DNA of 54,910 nt from Chloroflexota bacterium (lineage in GTDB: Bacteria > Chloroflexota > Ktedonobacteria > Ktedonobacterales > Ktedonobacteraceae). How positions within the stretch are numbered: the stretch's first letter is position 1; every line of letters begins with the position of its first letter. Location of the stretch: contig CADDYT010000026.1 of the NCBI GenBank assembly GCA_902810755.1, forward strand, positions 1 through 54,910, written 5' to 3'. Made by a program: the position numbers and the translations under genes. A model generated the notes under the pieces. The model was given only the letters and a program-made list of their open reading frames with translations. It made no database searches and was not told the DNA's origin. Of this stretch, positions 1 through 7,362 are shown in pieces.

Positions 1-84
1 CATACTGGTAACGCCGACCGGAAAGAAAAGAACAAACGCAAGATGGCGAAGCAAGCACGCAAGAAGAACAGACGGAAAAAGTGA
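1..84 (+). CDS. C-terminal end of an unidentified gene (partial)
   Basis: The first 27 codons form an open frame that enters from outside the window and stops with TGA at 82-84. The visible tail is extremely basic, rich in Lys, Arg, Asn and Gln, and ends in RRKK. Such tails occur on ribosome- or RNA-associated proteins, but the fragment is too short to assign a family. The 16-bp tandem array begins about 20 bases after its stop codon. The frame is real only if it extends upstream, which cannot be seen here. Confidence 0.5.
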   Translation, partial: HTGNADRKEKNKRKMAKQARKKNRRKK

Positions 85-102
85 ACGATCTGTCACCCGG
101 TT

Positions 103-230
103 GCAGGCCACGTGCGCAGCAGGCCACCTGCGCAGCAGGCCACCTGCGCAGCAGGCCACCTGCGCAGCAGGCCACCTGCGCAGCAGGCCACCTGCGCAGC
201 AGGCCACCTGCGCAGCAGGCCACCCGCAAG
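103..230. repeat. 16-bp tandem repeat array
   Basis: Seven head-to-tail copies of a 16-bp unit (GCAGGCCACCTGCGCA) run from 103 to 214. The first copy has one substitution, and an eighth copy (215-230) diverges in its second half. That last copy continues directly into the palindromic element at 215-292, so the array looks like an amplification of the element's outer end (GCAGGCCAC). Spacing is constant with no unique spacers, so this is not a CRISPR array. Confidence 0.9.
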
Positions 231-292
231 AGGTGGCCCTACTATATACGATGCCGTCCCAGGCGGCACGAATGCTCGTAATATAGTAGGGC
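215..292. repeat. Dispersed palindromic element, copy 1 (degenerate right arm)
   Basis: The left arm carries GCAGGCCACCCGCAAG followed by GGTGGCCCTACTATA. After about 35 bases the complementary TATAGTAGGGCC appears at about 281-292, and the rest of the right arm is missing. The same arm sequence is found at 21401-21538 as a perfect 40-bp inverted repeat and at 5387-5420 as a single arm. This copy therefore belongs to a dispersed family, possibly MITE- or REP-like. Confidence 0.75.
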
Positions 293-312
293 CTGCTGTG
301 CGCGTGGCTGGA

Positions 313-1593
313 CTATGATACTGCTTCCCGTATTCTCTTCACCGGTCGCGAGAAATTTCCGATCTCAACTTCCGGGACTTCGCGCCGCAGCGTCTCGATG
401 AGGGTGGGGATGCCGAGGGCCTTGCCCATCGAGTCCGGCGCGGGCATGCGCGGGAGCAGGACTTCGGGGTCGATGTTGAGGTTGCGCAACTGGATGAGCC
501 GCAGGCCCGTCTCTCTGACCAACGAGAGCAGGGCCTCCACCTCGCGCTCGCGGTCGATCAGACCGGGGAAGCAGAGCAGGTTGATTGAGCTATAGACACC
601 GGCGTCGCGGGCGCGCTTGAGCGATTCCTTCACGTCCTCGAAGCTATAGCCGAGGGGGCGATAGTAGGCGGTATAGGTCTCTGCATGGCCGGAGATCGTG
701 CTGGCGCGCAGAGTATCCAGCCCGGCATCATAGAGCCGCTGCAGCCAGCGCGGGTTGCTGGCGTTGGTGTTGATATTGATGACGCCCTTATCGGTGCGCT
801 CGCGAATAGCTTTGATGGCCTTCGCGATACGGTGATATTGCAACAACGGCTCGCCCTCACAGCCCTGCCCGAAGCTGACAATGGCCTCCTCGGCCTGTTC
901 CAGATGCGGCACTGCCACTTCCACAATCTCCTCGACGGTAGGAATGAAGGTCAGGCGATCCTGCGGCGAGATCAGGTTTTCCTCTTCCTGCTTCGAGATA
1001 CAGCCGACGCAGCGCGCGTTGCAGCCAGGCGAGACGGCAATCGCCATCTCCCAGCGCCCGAAAAAGAGATTGCTGGCCGTCGGGCAGGAGTAATCCAGCG
1101 CGCAATGGGCATGCTGGCCGACAATCCGGTTATTCGGGAAAGCCTGCTGTTTCTCTCTAACCAGCCGCGTCAATGTGCGGCGATTGTAGGCGCGTGGATG
1201 CCACTTGCGCGGGTCATCCGTCTTGATGGCCGCGACATACAGGCGACCATGCATCCCGGCGATGGCCGTATAGCCGAAGAACGGCAGCGACTCCGTTCCC
1301 GGCACCTGCTCATAGGCGGGCAGCAATGTGCGCGTATAGCCGATAGGCAGCAAAGCAGCAGCAGCCCAGCCCCGTGACTGCGCAATTACCCGCGTCCCTC
1401 CATTACGCTCGCGCCCGACCGCCAGCCGGTCAGGCATCATCGCAAGCGTCACGCCGTCTGGCAACGGGATCAAATCAGAGGCTTCCAGCGGTCGGTTTCC
1501 AGAGGCGAGCGCCTGCAAACGCGGCTCCTCACGTATCTCCCCATCGGGGGTACAGTAGATCAGATATGGCGTATTTTTATGGTTCTCTGACAT
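313..1593 (-). CDS. Radical SAM protein
   Basis: A 426-residue protein with a radical SAM core. The CxxxCxxC cluster motif is seen as CNARCVGC at about residues 191-198. It is followed by a Gly/Glu-rich stretch (GQGCEGEPLL) resembling the segment that contacts SAM, and by an ININTNASNP strand, both usual for the TIM-barrel half. These would bind a [4Fe-4S] cluster that reductively cleaves S-adenosylmethionine. The N-terminal 180 residues are not recognised and may define substrate specificity. There is no SPASM-like Cys cluster at the C terminus. It starts at ATG 1593. The substrate is unknown; the family assignment is firm but the reaction is not. Confidence 0.85.
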   Translation of the reverse strand: MSENHKNTPYLIYCTPDGEIREEPRLQALASGNRPLEASDLIPLPDGVTLAMMPDRLAVGRERNGGTRVIAQSRGWAAAALLPIGYTRTLLPAYEQVPGTESLPFFGYTAIAGMHGRLYVAAIKTDDPRKWHPRAYNRRTLTRLVREKQQAFPNNRIVGQHAHCALDYSCPTASNLFFGRWEMAIAVSPGCNARCVGCISKQEEENLISPQDRLTFIPTVEEIVEVAVPHLEQAEEAIVSFGQGCEGEPLLQYHRIAKAIKAIRERTDKGVININTNASNPRWLQRLYDAGLDTLRASTISGHAETYTAYYRPLGYSFEDVKESLKRARDAGVYSSINLLCFPGLIDREREVEALLSLVRETGLRLIQLRNLNIDPEVLLPRMPAPDSMGKALGIPTLIETLRREVPEVEIGNFSRPVKRIREAVS

Positions 1594-1602
1594 AGCTTTT
1601 AG

Positions 1603-1902
1603 TTAATGTACCGGCGGCGGCTGTATCGAAGGAAGGTGGGTACTACTGGGGCGATCATCGATAAAATCGTCGTCATCGAAGAAACGAGGAAGCGGGGAAG
1701 CCTGCGCCTGGGCAGAGACGCGCCTTTCCAGTTCTCGCGATTCCTCAAACACGAAGCTGAGCAGGATATGCTCCCCTCTCATCGTCTGGCTCATGTACCG
1801 AATGCGAGGCCGCTCCGCCTCCATCCATGCATTGATCATCGCTTCCAAAGCGGACGTACTATCACCACACTCGGCGCTATCAAAGCATTTAAACCTGTAC
1901 AC
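1603..1902 (-). CDS. Small hypothetical protein
   Basis: A small acidic protein of about 99 residues whose family I do not recognise. The GTG at 1902 is preferred because AAGGGAG lies about 5 bases upstream; the frame is open further to 1935, where another weak GTG start exists. It begins YRFKCFDSAE, continues with a compact alpha/beta-looking body, and ends in a disordered Asp- and Pro-rich tail. It lies 10 bases upstream of the radical SAM gene in the same direction, so the two are probably co-transcribed. It is divergent from the nucleoside phosphorylase gene. No signal peptide or membrane segment is visible. Function unknown. Confidence 0.55.
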   Translation of the reverse strand: MYRFKCFDSAECGDSTSALEAMINAWMEAERPRIRYMSQTMRGEHILLSFVFEESRELERRVSAQAQASPLPRFFDDDDFIDDRPSSTHLPSIQPPPVH

Positions 1903-2086
1903 GCGCACTCCCTTCCTGTCCGAATAGCAACACACTCCTTTGCCGCCGTTATCTTATTCGGTATCCTGCATACGCATTTGCGCTTCCCATGAATCGAAAG
2001 ATATTGTACCATTATAGGAAACAATTTACCAGAGATGGTTGGCCAATGTAAGCGCAGCAAATCATAAAGAGATACAGGGAAACAGG

Positions 2087-2848
2087 ATGCAGCAATATCC
2101 CATTCTGGAGTTTGATAGCTCGCCGGAGGCAATTCTTGAACCCGCGAAGATTTTTAAGCCAATGGATATCCCGCAGCACGCGGTCGCCTGCTTCTTTCAA
2201 GATGTGATCGCCACACTTGTCCACGAACATAAAGCCAGGATTATCCGGCATCTGCGCAGTGAGATCGGCACGCACCCGATTTACGAAATGGAGGTAGATG
2301 GCAGGCGACTGGCCGTTTTCCACCCCGGCGTGGGCGCGCCTCTGGCCGCCGGTTTTCTGGAAGAGGTGATCGCGCTGGGCAGCAGGAAATTTATCGCCTG
2401 TGGAGGCGCAGGCGTGCTGGCCCCCGATATCGCCGTCGGGCATATCATCGTGCCATTCTCCGCCATTCGAGACGAAGGCACCTCCTACCATTATCTTCCC
2501 CCAGGACGCGAGGTCAACGCCAGCCCGGAAGGTGTCGCCGCTATCCAGAAGGTGCTGGAAGACCATCACTGCGATTATTTGCTCGCGAAAACGTGGACAA
2601 CCGACGGCCTCTATCGCGAAACGGCAGCGAAGGTGCGCGAGCGGCGAGCAGAGGGCTGCGTGACTGTCGAGATGGAGGCCGCAGCCTTCTTCGCCGTCGC
2701 CCAATTCCGTGGCGTGCAGTTCGCCCAGCTCCTCTACGGCGGCGATGATCTCAGCAGCGAGCAATGGGACTCACGCCACTGGGATACACACACCTCTGTG
2801 CGCGAAAAACTCTTCTGGCTCGCCGCCGAGGCATGTTTGCTCCTATAG
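2087..2848 (+). CDS. Nucleoside phosphorylase (PNP/UDP family, uridine-phosphorylase-like)
   Basis: A 253-residue member of the PNP_UDP_1 family, which cleaves nucleosides with phosphate to the base and ribose-1-phosphate in the cytoplasm (salvage). Seen in the sequence: the central Gly-rich strand-turn (GVGAPLAAGF, then ACGGAGVL), the VEMEAAAFF segment that in the family contacts the ribose, and a C-terminal GGDDLS loop. ATG 2087 is chosen over the upstream in-frame ATG at 2039 because an AGGGA-like site precedes it and the family fold begins there. Substrate preference (uridine or purine) cannot be read with confidence. A long hairpin follows the stop codon. Confidence 0.85.
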   Translation: MQQYPILEFDSSPEAILEPAKIFKPMDIPQHAVACFFQDVIATLVHEHKARIIRHLRSEIGTHPIYEMEVDGRRLAVFHPGVGAPLAAGFLEEVIALGSRKFIACGGAGVLAPDIAVGHIIVPFSAIRDEGTSYHYLPPGREVNASPEGVAAIQKVLEDHHCDYLLAKTWTTDGLYRETAAKVRERRAEGCVTVEMEAAAFFAVAQFRGVQFAQLLYGGDDLSSEQWDSRHWDTHTSVREKLFWLAAEACLLL

Positions 2849-2857
2849 AAAATCGAC

Positions 2858-2902
2858 CTGAGCGTGTCATGCTTCACTACCGTTCAGCATGACACGCTCA
2901 GC
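2858..2902. terminator. Perfect 15-bp inverted repeat after the phosphorylase gene
   Basis: CTGAGCGTGTCATGC at 2858-2872 pairs perfectly with 2888-2902 around a 15-base loop. It sits ten bases after the stop codon and could terminate transcription, although no T-run follows. The TGTCATGC core is shared with the longer inverted repeats at 8384, 9050 and 45511, so it is probably one member of a dispersed family. Confidence 0.6.
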
Positions 2903-3183
2903 GATGGTTTGTAGTGGTATAGCATGTTCGTAAGAACAACATATTCCTCACACCAATATTACACATTGCCATCACATTCTGTAAGCATGTGGTATTCCAT
3001 TGTTGCCTTTTTCCCTCACGTTCTGTACAACATGTTCCTAACAAAGATATTACATTGTTAATAAACTTTGAAATAGATTTGTACGTTATTAATGACGAGC
3101 ATTTAACTATGATTTCTCGCATTTTCTTGACTCTCAGTGTACTCTCTGGTATACTGGGGCATATCCAGAAAAAAAGAGGAGGA
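2903..3183. promoter_or_regulatory. AT-rich leader with imperfect direct repeats
   Basis: This gene-free stretch upstream of the flavoenzyme gene is clearly more AT-rich than its surroundings. About 28 bases at 2939-2968 recur imperfectly at 3030-3057 (core TTCCTnACA, then ATATTACA). A second pair lies at 2972-2990 and 3016-3035 (TCACATTCTGTA against TCACGTTCTGTA). A TGTTCGTAAGAACA palindrome is at about 2924-2937. The pattern suggests a multi-site operator or a decayed repeat; no regulator can be named. Confidence 0.4.
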
Positions 3184-4377
3184 ATGGTTATTGTGCGTCA
3201 GCAAAGAGTTGTGATCGTGGGGGCAGGCATTGTTGGACTCTCGACGGCCTATGCGCTGCTCTCACAGGGAAACTGGCAGGTCACAGTGCTGGAACAGGAA
3301 GTTGTGGATCACCGGCGCGCCACCTCACACGGCGTTTCCCGGCTCCTGCGCTTCGAGTACGGGGATGATGCTTTCTACTCTGAGATGGTACGCCTGAGCT
3401 TGAAACGCTGGAAGGCGTTGGAGCAGCGAGGAAAGCGGCGCGTCTACACCCGTACCGGCGTCCTCGTGCTGGGGAGGATGGATGATGGGTATACGCGCCC
3501 GGCCTATCGCCATGTACGCGCGCTGGGGCTGCAAAGCGAGCAGCTTTCCCGGCAGCAGTGCCGACTGCTTTTTCCCCAGTTCGCGACCGAAAACTATGAT
3601 CTGATGACCTATAATCAGGAGGCAGGCATCCTGCACGCCTCCACCTGTTTGCAGATTCTCAAAGCTCTCATCACTGATCTGGGGGGAACAATCTGTGAGG
3701 GCTGCCGCGTCAAGCGCATGGTACATGATGACCGCTCGCGACCCGTGCGTCTGTTCAGCCAGTCGGGAGGAGAATTTGCCGCCGAGCGGGTGGTGCTGGC
3801 AACGGGACCCTGGGTACACAAACTGCTGCGCGACCTGCGCCTGCCTGTGCGCCTGACCCGCCAGTACCTGCTCTATTTCGCCGGTCTGCCCTACTCGTTA
3901 TTTGGCGTTGGCACCTTCCCCGCCTTTATCAGCAGCGATCTCTACGGTTTCCCGATGCACAGCACAGACAATAAGGGGCCATACTGGCTCAAAGCTGCCT
4001 CACACAGCTTCGGTTCGCCGATTGACCCGGATGAAATTGCTCCGCCGGAGGAGCAGGTGATCGCCAGGGTGGCCCGCAAATTGCGCGTCCTGCTCCCCGC
4101 GCTCCAGCAGGCGGAACTGGCACAGGTCGATAGCTGCATGTATGACGTGACGCCGGACGAAGATTTCATCCTGGACCGCCTGCCCGATGACCCGCGCATT
4201 GTTTTCGCCACCGGCCTGTCGGGTCATGGCTTCAAGTTCGGCCCCCTGCTGGGAGAGTTGCTCAGCAGCATGCTCTGCGAAACGCAGCCCGCCGTCTCGC
4301 TGGAACGTTTCCGATTGGCCCGCTTCGCCCAACGACAGGTACAACACGCCATTGCCGGTATAAGTTCGGTAGCTTAG
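3184..4377 (+). CDS. FAD-dependent amine oxidase, monomeric sarcosine oxidase / N-methyltryptophan oxidase type
   Basis: A 397-residue flavoenzyme that should oxidise an N-methyl or secondary amino acid with O2, giving H2O2 and an aldehyde. The N terminus has the dinucleotide-binding VVIVGAGIVGLSTAYAL, followed by SHGVSRLLRFEYGD, typical of the sarcosine oxidase family. Cys318 lies in CMYDVTPDEDFILD, the site of covalent FAD attachment in monomeric sarcosine oxidase. SGHGFKFGP near the C terminus carries the conserved Lys. The start is ATG 3184 because GAGGAGG lies directly upstream; the frame is open earlier but there it resembles leader sequence. The true substrate is unknown. Confidence 0.85.
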   Translation: MVIVRQQRVVIVGAGIVGLSTAYALLSQGNWQVTVLEQEVVDHRRATSHGVSRLLRFEYGDDAFYSEMVRLSLKRWKALEQRGKRRVYTRTGVLVLGRMDDGYTRPAYRHVRALGLQSEQLSRQQCRLLFPQFATENYDLMTYNQEAGILHASTCLQILKALITDLGGTICEGCRVKRMVHDDRSRPVRLFSQSGGEFAAERVVLATGPWVHKLLRDLRLPVRLTRQYLLYFAGLPYSLFGVGTFPAFISSDLYGFPMHSTDNKGPYWLKAASHSFGSPIDPDEIAPPEEQVIARVARKLRVLLPALQQAELAQVDSCMYDVTPDEDFILDRLPDDPRIVFATGLSGHGFKFGPLLGELLSSMLCETQPAVSLERFRLARFAQRQVQHAIAGISSVA

Positions 4378-4446
4378 TGAGGACAGCACCCATGACACGT
4401 TGGGGTCACGTTTTTACGGCATGCCATGGTGTGGGCGAAGCGGGCA

Positions 4447-5124
4447 TCAGGCGTCGAGAAATCTTACGCCGTTGTTATATTGCTCTTCCTGCGGGACACG
4501 GTAATCGCGGTCGAGGCCCAGATCGCTGTCGGCAGTTACGTTGGGGTCTACTGCGACATCGGGGGCCTCCGCCGTATTGCGATTGAGCATCTCCTGGCGT
4601 TTCATTGTCGCGTAATCCTCGCCCGGCTCAATGTTGCTATTGAGCGAGAGTTCCGAAAATTTGACCCGTTTGCCGCTCAGCAGGTAGTGGGGCGAGTGGG
4701 GATTGAGCGCGCCTGCGGGATAGCTATTGACCCATTGGGCGAAAGCGGCCAGGTCTTTCTCCAGTGTGGCCTGGAACTGCTGGTCGCCTTCCGCCCCTGG
4801 TGGCGTCTTGAAGTTGATGGACATGGTGATGCGTGTCCTGTCCGGCGCGACCTCCTCGAAGGTGATGATGCCTACGTTCTGGAAGCCGTTGGTGGAACTC
4901 CAGCCTACGCGGCGGTTCTCTTCCCAGCCCTGGTTTACCGCGTCCCACTCGTCACGTCCCAGTATATCGGCCACCCAGTGGCTGCGATCGTGGTCGTGGT
5001 AGGTGACGTTTTTCACGAAACTCAAGAATCTGGGATAATCATTGAAATGGGTAAAGAATTCATACACCTCGTGAACAGGCGCGTGAACGATAACTGACGC
5101 TGAATGTTCTCCCATATCCTCCAT
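4447..5124 (-). CDS. SRPBCC/START-fold protein (polyketide cyclase/COQ10-like)
   Basis: A protein of about 225 residues. Its first 145 residues match the SRPBCC polyketide_cyc2/COQ10 pattern: ASVIVHAPVHEVYEFF at the N terminus, a run of beta strands including ILGRDEWDAV, and a long C-terminal amphipathic helix (ATLEKDLAAFAQWV). This fold makes a deep hydrophobic cavity for a lipid, quinone or polyketide. The last 80 residues are polar and probably disordered. The start is ATG 5124, or ATG 5115 just downstream with GGAGG before it; the two cannot be separated. It converges on the sarcosine-oxidase-like gene. Ligand unknown. Confidence 0.7.
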   Translation of the reverse strand: MEDMGEHSASVIVHAPVHEVYEFFTHFNDYPRFLSFVKNVTYHDHDRSHWVADILGRDEWDAVNQGWEENRRVGWSSTNGFQNVGIITFEEVAPDRTRITMSINFKTPPGAEGDQQFQATLEKDLAAFAQWVNSYPAGALNPHSPHYLLSGKRVKFSELSLNSNIEPGEDYATMKRQEMLNRNTAEAPDVAVDPNVTADSDLGLDRDYRVPQEEQYNNGVRFLDA

Positions 5125-5563
5125 ACCTTCTTTCCAGCTAATCACTTTCTGTACACCACTAACACGCACAAACGTGGTGTGAAGATGACCCTGATGACAC
5201 ACAATCCCAACCTCAAGTACAGCAAGCAGCGCACTCACGTCCTTGCCCCCATTATTCCTGATCTGGCATACTATCTGGCATACTGCCGCTCAACTTTTCT
5301 CTACGAATGTGCTACTCACAGAGCAGAGCAGAGAACAATACGCTTTGTGCAAGCTGTAGAAGACAGCCAGGTCGGCGAAGGGAAGAATAGTAGGGCCACC
5401 CCTGGCGGCTGGCCTGCGGGATCGCCGGTATGGACTGTTCAGCCTGGGGACGGGGCCAATCAATCCATACCGGAGACGCCCAGGCTCGTTGGCAGACGGG
5501 CTGCAACAGGGCCAGCCGCGTCGCTCTTCAATAAGTCGGTTGGTCACACAAGTGTGAAGCAGG
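5125..5563. other. Gene-free stretch containing repeat sequence
   Basis: About 440 bases between the START-like gene and the AceTr-like gene. The open frames on both strands are short, with no family resemblance and no convincing ribosome binding site. The only structure seen is the palindromic-element arm and inverted repeat at 5387-5473. Confidence 0.6.
5387..5473. repeat. Dispersed palindromic element, copy 2 (one arm) plus inverted repeat
   Basis: ATAGTAGGGCCACCCC at 5387-5402, then GGCTGGCCTGCGGG, matches one arm of the palindrome seen intact at 21499-21538, with a few changes. The partner arm is missing. Immediately after it, CCGGTATGGA (5425-5434) pairs with TCCATACCGG (5464-5473). 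It looks like a half-element beside an independent hairpin. Confidence 0.65.
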
Positions 5564-6154
5564 CTAAATCCACAATTTAGCTTTGAAGATGGTGTCCAGC
5601 GTCACAGCCCAGGTGAGGTACATCAGCCAGATGCCGGTGAGGAACTGCCAGAGGCCAACCAGGCGACCGCCGGGGAAGACGCCGAAGCGCGTCGGAGATT
5701 CTGTCAGGTAGATCAGAGAGAGGCCGATAAAGACAATGGCGACGGGTACATCTCCGGCGGCGAAGAAGACGACGACGCCGAGGACAGAGAGGATGAAGAA
5801 AGCAATCGCCATCCAGGCATCAGGCAGGTCACTTGATCCGATAAAGCGACGGTGAGCCATCGCGAACCAGTGAATGCCGTATGCAGTGAAGGCGAGGGCC
5901 GCCATGTAGAGCGGGGGCGCATAACCAAAGACGTTGAACCAGGTCAGACCGACCAGCAGAACGATGCCGGTAACAAATTGCATGAAGCCGGGCATCCACA
6001 GACCCCACATGCCCATCGTCTTGTTGACCTCCGGCGAGGGTTCAGGATAGCCAAACAGGGCCTGGCCACCCCAGATGAAGTAGCCCGTACCGAGGCCGAA
6101 GAAGCCAACAACAACGGGCAGGAATACGGAGTTCGGGAAGACGAAGTGTGTCAC
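5564..6154 (-). CDS. AceTr (GPR1/FUN34/YaaH)-like integral membrane protein
   Basis: A 196-residue protein that is almost entirely hydrophobic, with about six predicted membrane segments. Size and topology fit the acetate/succinate uptake family: a Gly-rich first helix (VVVGFFGLGTGYFIWGG), a loop with Glu and Pro, FVTGIVLLVG, then AYGIHWFAMA, where the family usually has an FxxYGxFW pattern. The canonical NPAPLGL start motif is only weakly present (FPNSVFLPV). The GTG at 6154 is the start because AAGGAGGT lies 7 bases upstream; the ATG at 6187 has no site. The transported substrate is not known, and it could be a distant uncharacterised relative. Confidence 0.55.
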   Translation of the reverse strand: MTHFVFPNSVFLPVVVGFFGLGTGYFIWGGQALFGYPEPSPEVNKTMGMWGLWMPGFMQFVTGIVLLVGLTWFNVFGYAPPLYMAALAFTAYGIHWFAMAHRRFIGSSDLPDAWMAIAFFILSVLGVVVFFAAGDVPVAIVFIGLSLIYLTESPTRFGVFPGGRLVGLWQFLTGIWLMYLTWAVTLDTIFKAKLWI

Positions 6155-6191
6155 GTCAAAACCTCCTTGAAGTAGAAGATAGTACAATCAT

Positions 6192-6605
6192 TTAGCCAAC
6201 ACGAAGGTCTGCCGAAAGTTCAAACATACCCCTGTGTCCCCACCGCTGGTATGATGAACCTACCAGTATTATATCGTTTTCCGATAAATTTTGCGAGAGA
6301 AGAGAAGGTGACGGTGACGGCTGTCCCGGATGTATTTTCCGGCTCCTGATCCCAGTGCCAGGTAAAAGCCAGCTTATGGCCCGGCTCAAAACTGGTATAG
6401 CGACCGTGTAGATGCCAGTTCATAGTGGGCCAGGAAAAGTGGTAGCGACCATCAAGCCGGGGTTCAACGAATGCCTCCTGGGGCCACCACTGACAGAGCA
6501 GGTCTGCTTTGTCCAGCAGTCAAAAAGGTATGCCGGGGTAAGGCGAGCAAGCTCAGCCACAAGCATCAGTCGATGCGGGCCAACAGGGACTTCCATCATC
6601 GACAT
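6192..6605 (-). pseudogene. Frameshifted AHSA1/SRPBCC-domain gene
   Basis: Two overlapping frames together give an AHSA1-type START domain. Frame one starts at ATG 6605 and reads ELARLTPAYLFDCWTK. The match then continues in another frame as ADLLCQWWPQEAFVEP, LDGRYHFSWP and GHKLAFTWHWDQEP, the usual order for this family. A one-base indel near the WTK codons (about 6500) breaks the gene. The last strand and helix are also disrupted after TVTFS, so there may be a second lesion near 6300. No continuous frame covers the domain, so it is most likely a recent pseudogene. It lies directly downstream of the VOC gene in the same orientation. Confidence 0.7.
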
Positions 6606-6667
6606 AGCATGACCTCTTGTTGTTCTTGAGTTTTTGTTGTTGCGTTATTCTATCAGCCAGGCGGCAT

Positions 6668-7126
6668 CTACGCAACCGAGAGCCAGTCATGAGCGTTTTC
6701 GCTGGCGCGCAGGCGGGAACGGATTTCGGGCGATGGCTCCAGCAGGGCAAAGGTGTTGCCGTAGAGGTCTTCAAAAATAGCCTCGATGCCGTAAGATTGT
6801 TCCGTTGGCGGGCAGAGAAAGGTGACGCCGCGAGCGAGCAGGGTTCGGTACGCGGCGCGACAATCTTCGGTCTCGAAGACCCAGGTGGTGCCACGCCCGA
6901 TATGTGCCATGAGCGCGCCCGTCTGTTCTTCACCGTGCAAAGAGATGTCGGGTTTTGCCAGAGCGATTTCGGGCGTTCTGCGGCCTTTCGGGGCGACGGT
7001 CAGCCAGCGCATACCGGGACCGTAGGTGGTATCGGCCCGTTTCTCCAATCCCAGTTTCTCGGTATAAAAACGCAGGGCTTCATCCTGGTCTCGTACAAAA
7101 ATCGATACAACGGATAGACGATTCAT
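6668..7126 (-). CDS. VOC (glyoxalase/bleomycin-resistance) family protein, possibly LexA-controlled
   Basis: A 152-residue protein with two betaalphabetabetabeta modules. The first holds VSIFVRDQDEALRFYTEKLG; the second ends in FEDLYGNTFALLEP, which carries the usual Glu metal-ligand position. VOC proteins catalyse isomerisation, dioxygenase or thiol-transfer reactions or bind drugs; which applies here is unknown. The start is ATG 7126 with AAGAAAGG four bases upstream; the frame reaches 7150. It is closely similar to the VOC gene at 8495-8926, and the two flank etfA. A promoter at 7234-7262 with an embedded LexA-type box reads toward it, so DNA-damage control is inferred. Confidence 0.85.
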   Translation of the reverse strand: MNRLSVVSIFVRDQDEALRFYTEKLGLEKRADTTYGPGMRWLTVAPKGRRTPEIALAKPDISLHGEEQTGALMAHIGRGTTWVFETEDCRAAYRTLLARGVTFLCPPTEQSYGIEAIFEDLYGNTFALLEPSPEIRSRLRASENAHDWLSVA

Positions 7127-7233
7127 CAGGCCTTTCTTTTCGATGAACACCGTGTGTGCCTACCTCTCTTCTCTATTCCTCGCGTTCTGTCTTCGTTCCA
7201 GTTTTACCTGCTTCCTCGCGCAATTGCTTCTTC

Positions 7234-7262
7234 ATTATACAGAACATTTGTTCTAATTGCAA
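7234..7262 (-). promoter_or_regulatory. Promoter with embedded LexA-type box
   Basis: On the minus strand TTGCAA (7257-7262) and TATAAT (7234-7239) are separated by exactly 17 bases. The spacer contains AGAACAAATGTTCT (7241-7254), an instance of GAAC-N4-GTTC, the LexA operator known from Gram-positive bacteria. A repressor bound there would occlude RNA polymerase. The related site in front of lexA at 10401-10414 shares the AGAAC half and the flank. The downstream gene is the VOC protein at 7126. Confidence 0.7.
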
Positions 7263-7283
7263 GCAGGTAAAGCGTCTTATTGC

Positions 7284-7322
7284 ATACTTCTCTTGATGAA
7301 GTATTCTTTCTGGCACTATAAT
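7284..7322 (+). promoter_or_regulatory. Promoter of etfA with an inverted repeat over the -35
   Basis: TTGATG (7293-7298) and TATAAT (7317-7322) are spaced by 18 bases, 41 bases before the etfA start. ATACTTC (7284-7290) and GAAGTAT (7298-7304) form an inverted repeat around the -35 element, a plausible operator for an unknown regulator. The promoter is divergent from the LexA-box promoter only about 30 bases away. Confidence 0.6.
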
Positions 7323-7362
7323 GTTGGCAACGCTGAACTGGATGTATGGTAAGAGGTGAGCG

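Noticed and set aside
103..230. Possible CRISPR array
   Set aside because: Units are contiguous 16-mers without spacers, and no cas genes are present.
2924..2937. LexA box upstream of the sarcosine-oxidase-like gene
   Set aside because: The palindrome has the half-sites in the opposite order (GTTC-N4-GAAC), unlike the two sites near lexA.
5104..5580. Small gene on the plus strand (158 codons)
   Set aside because: It runs through the palindromic-element arm and a hairpin, begins inside the START-like gene on the other strand, and shows no family resemblance.
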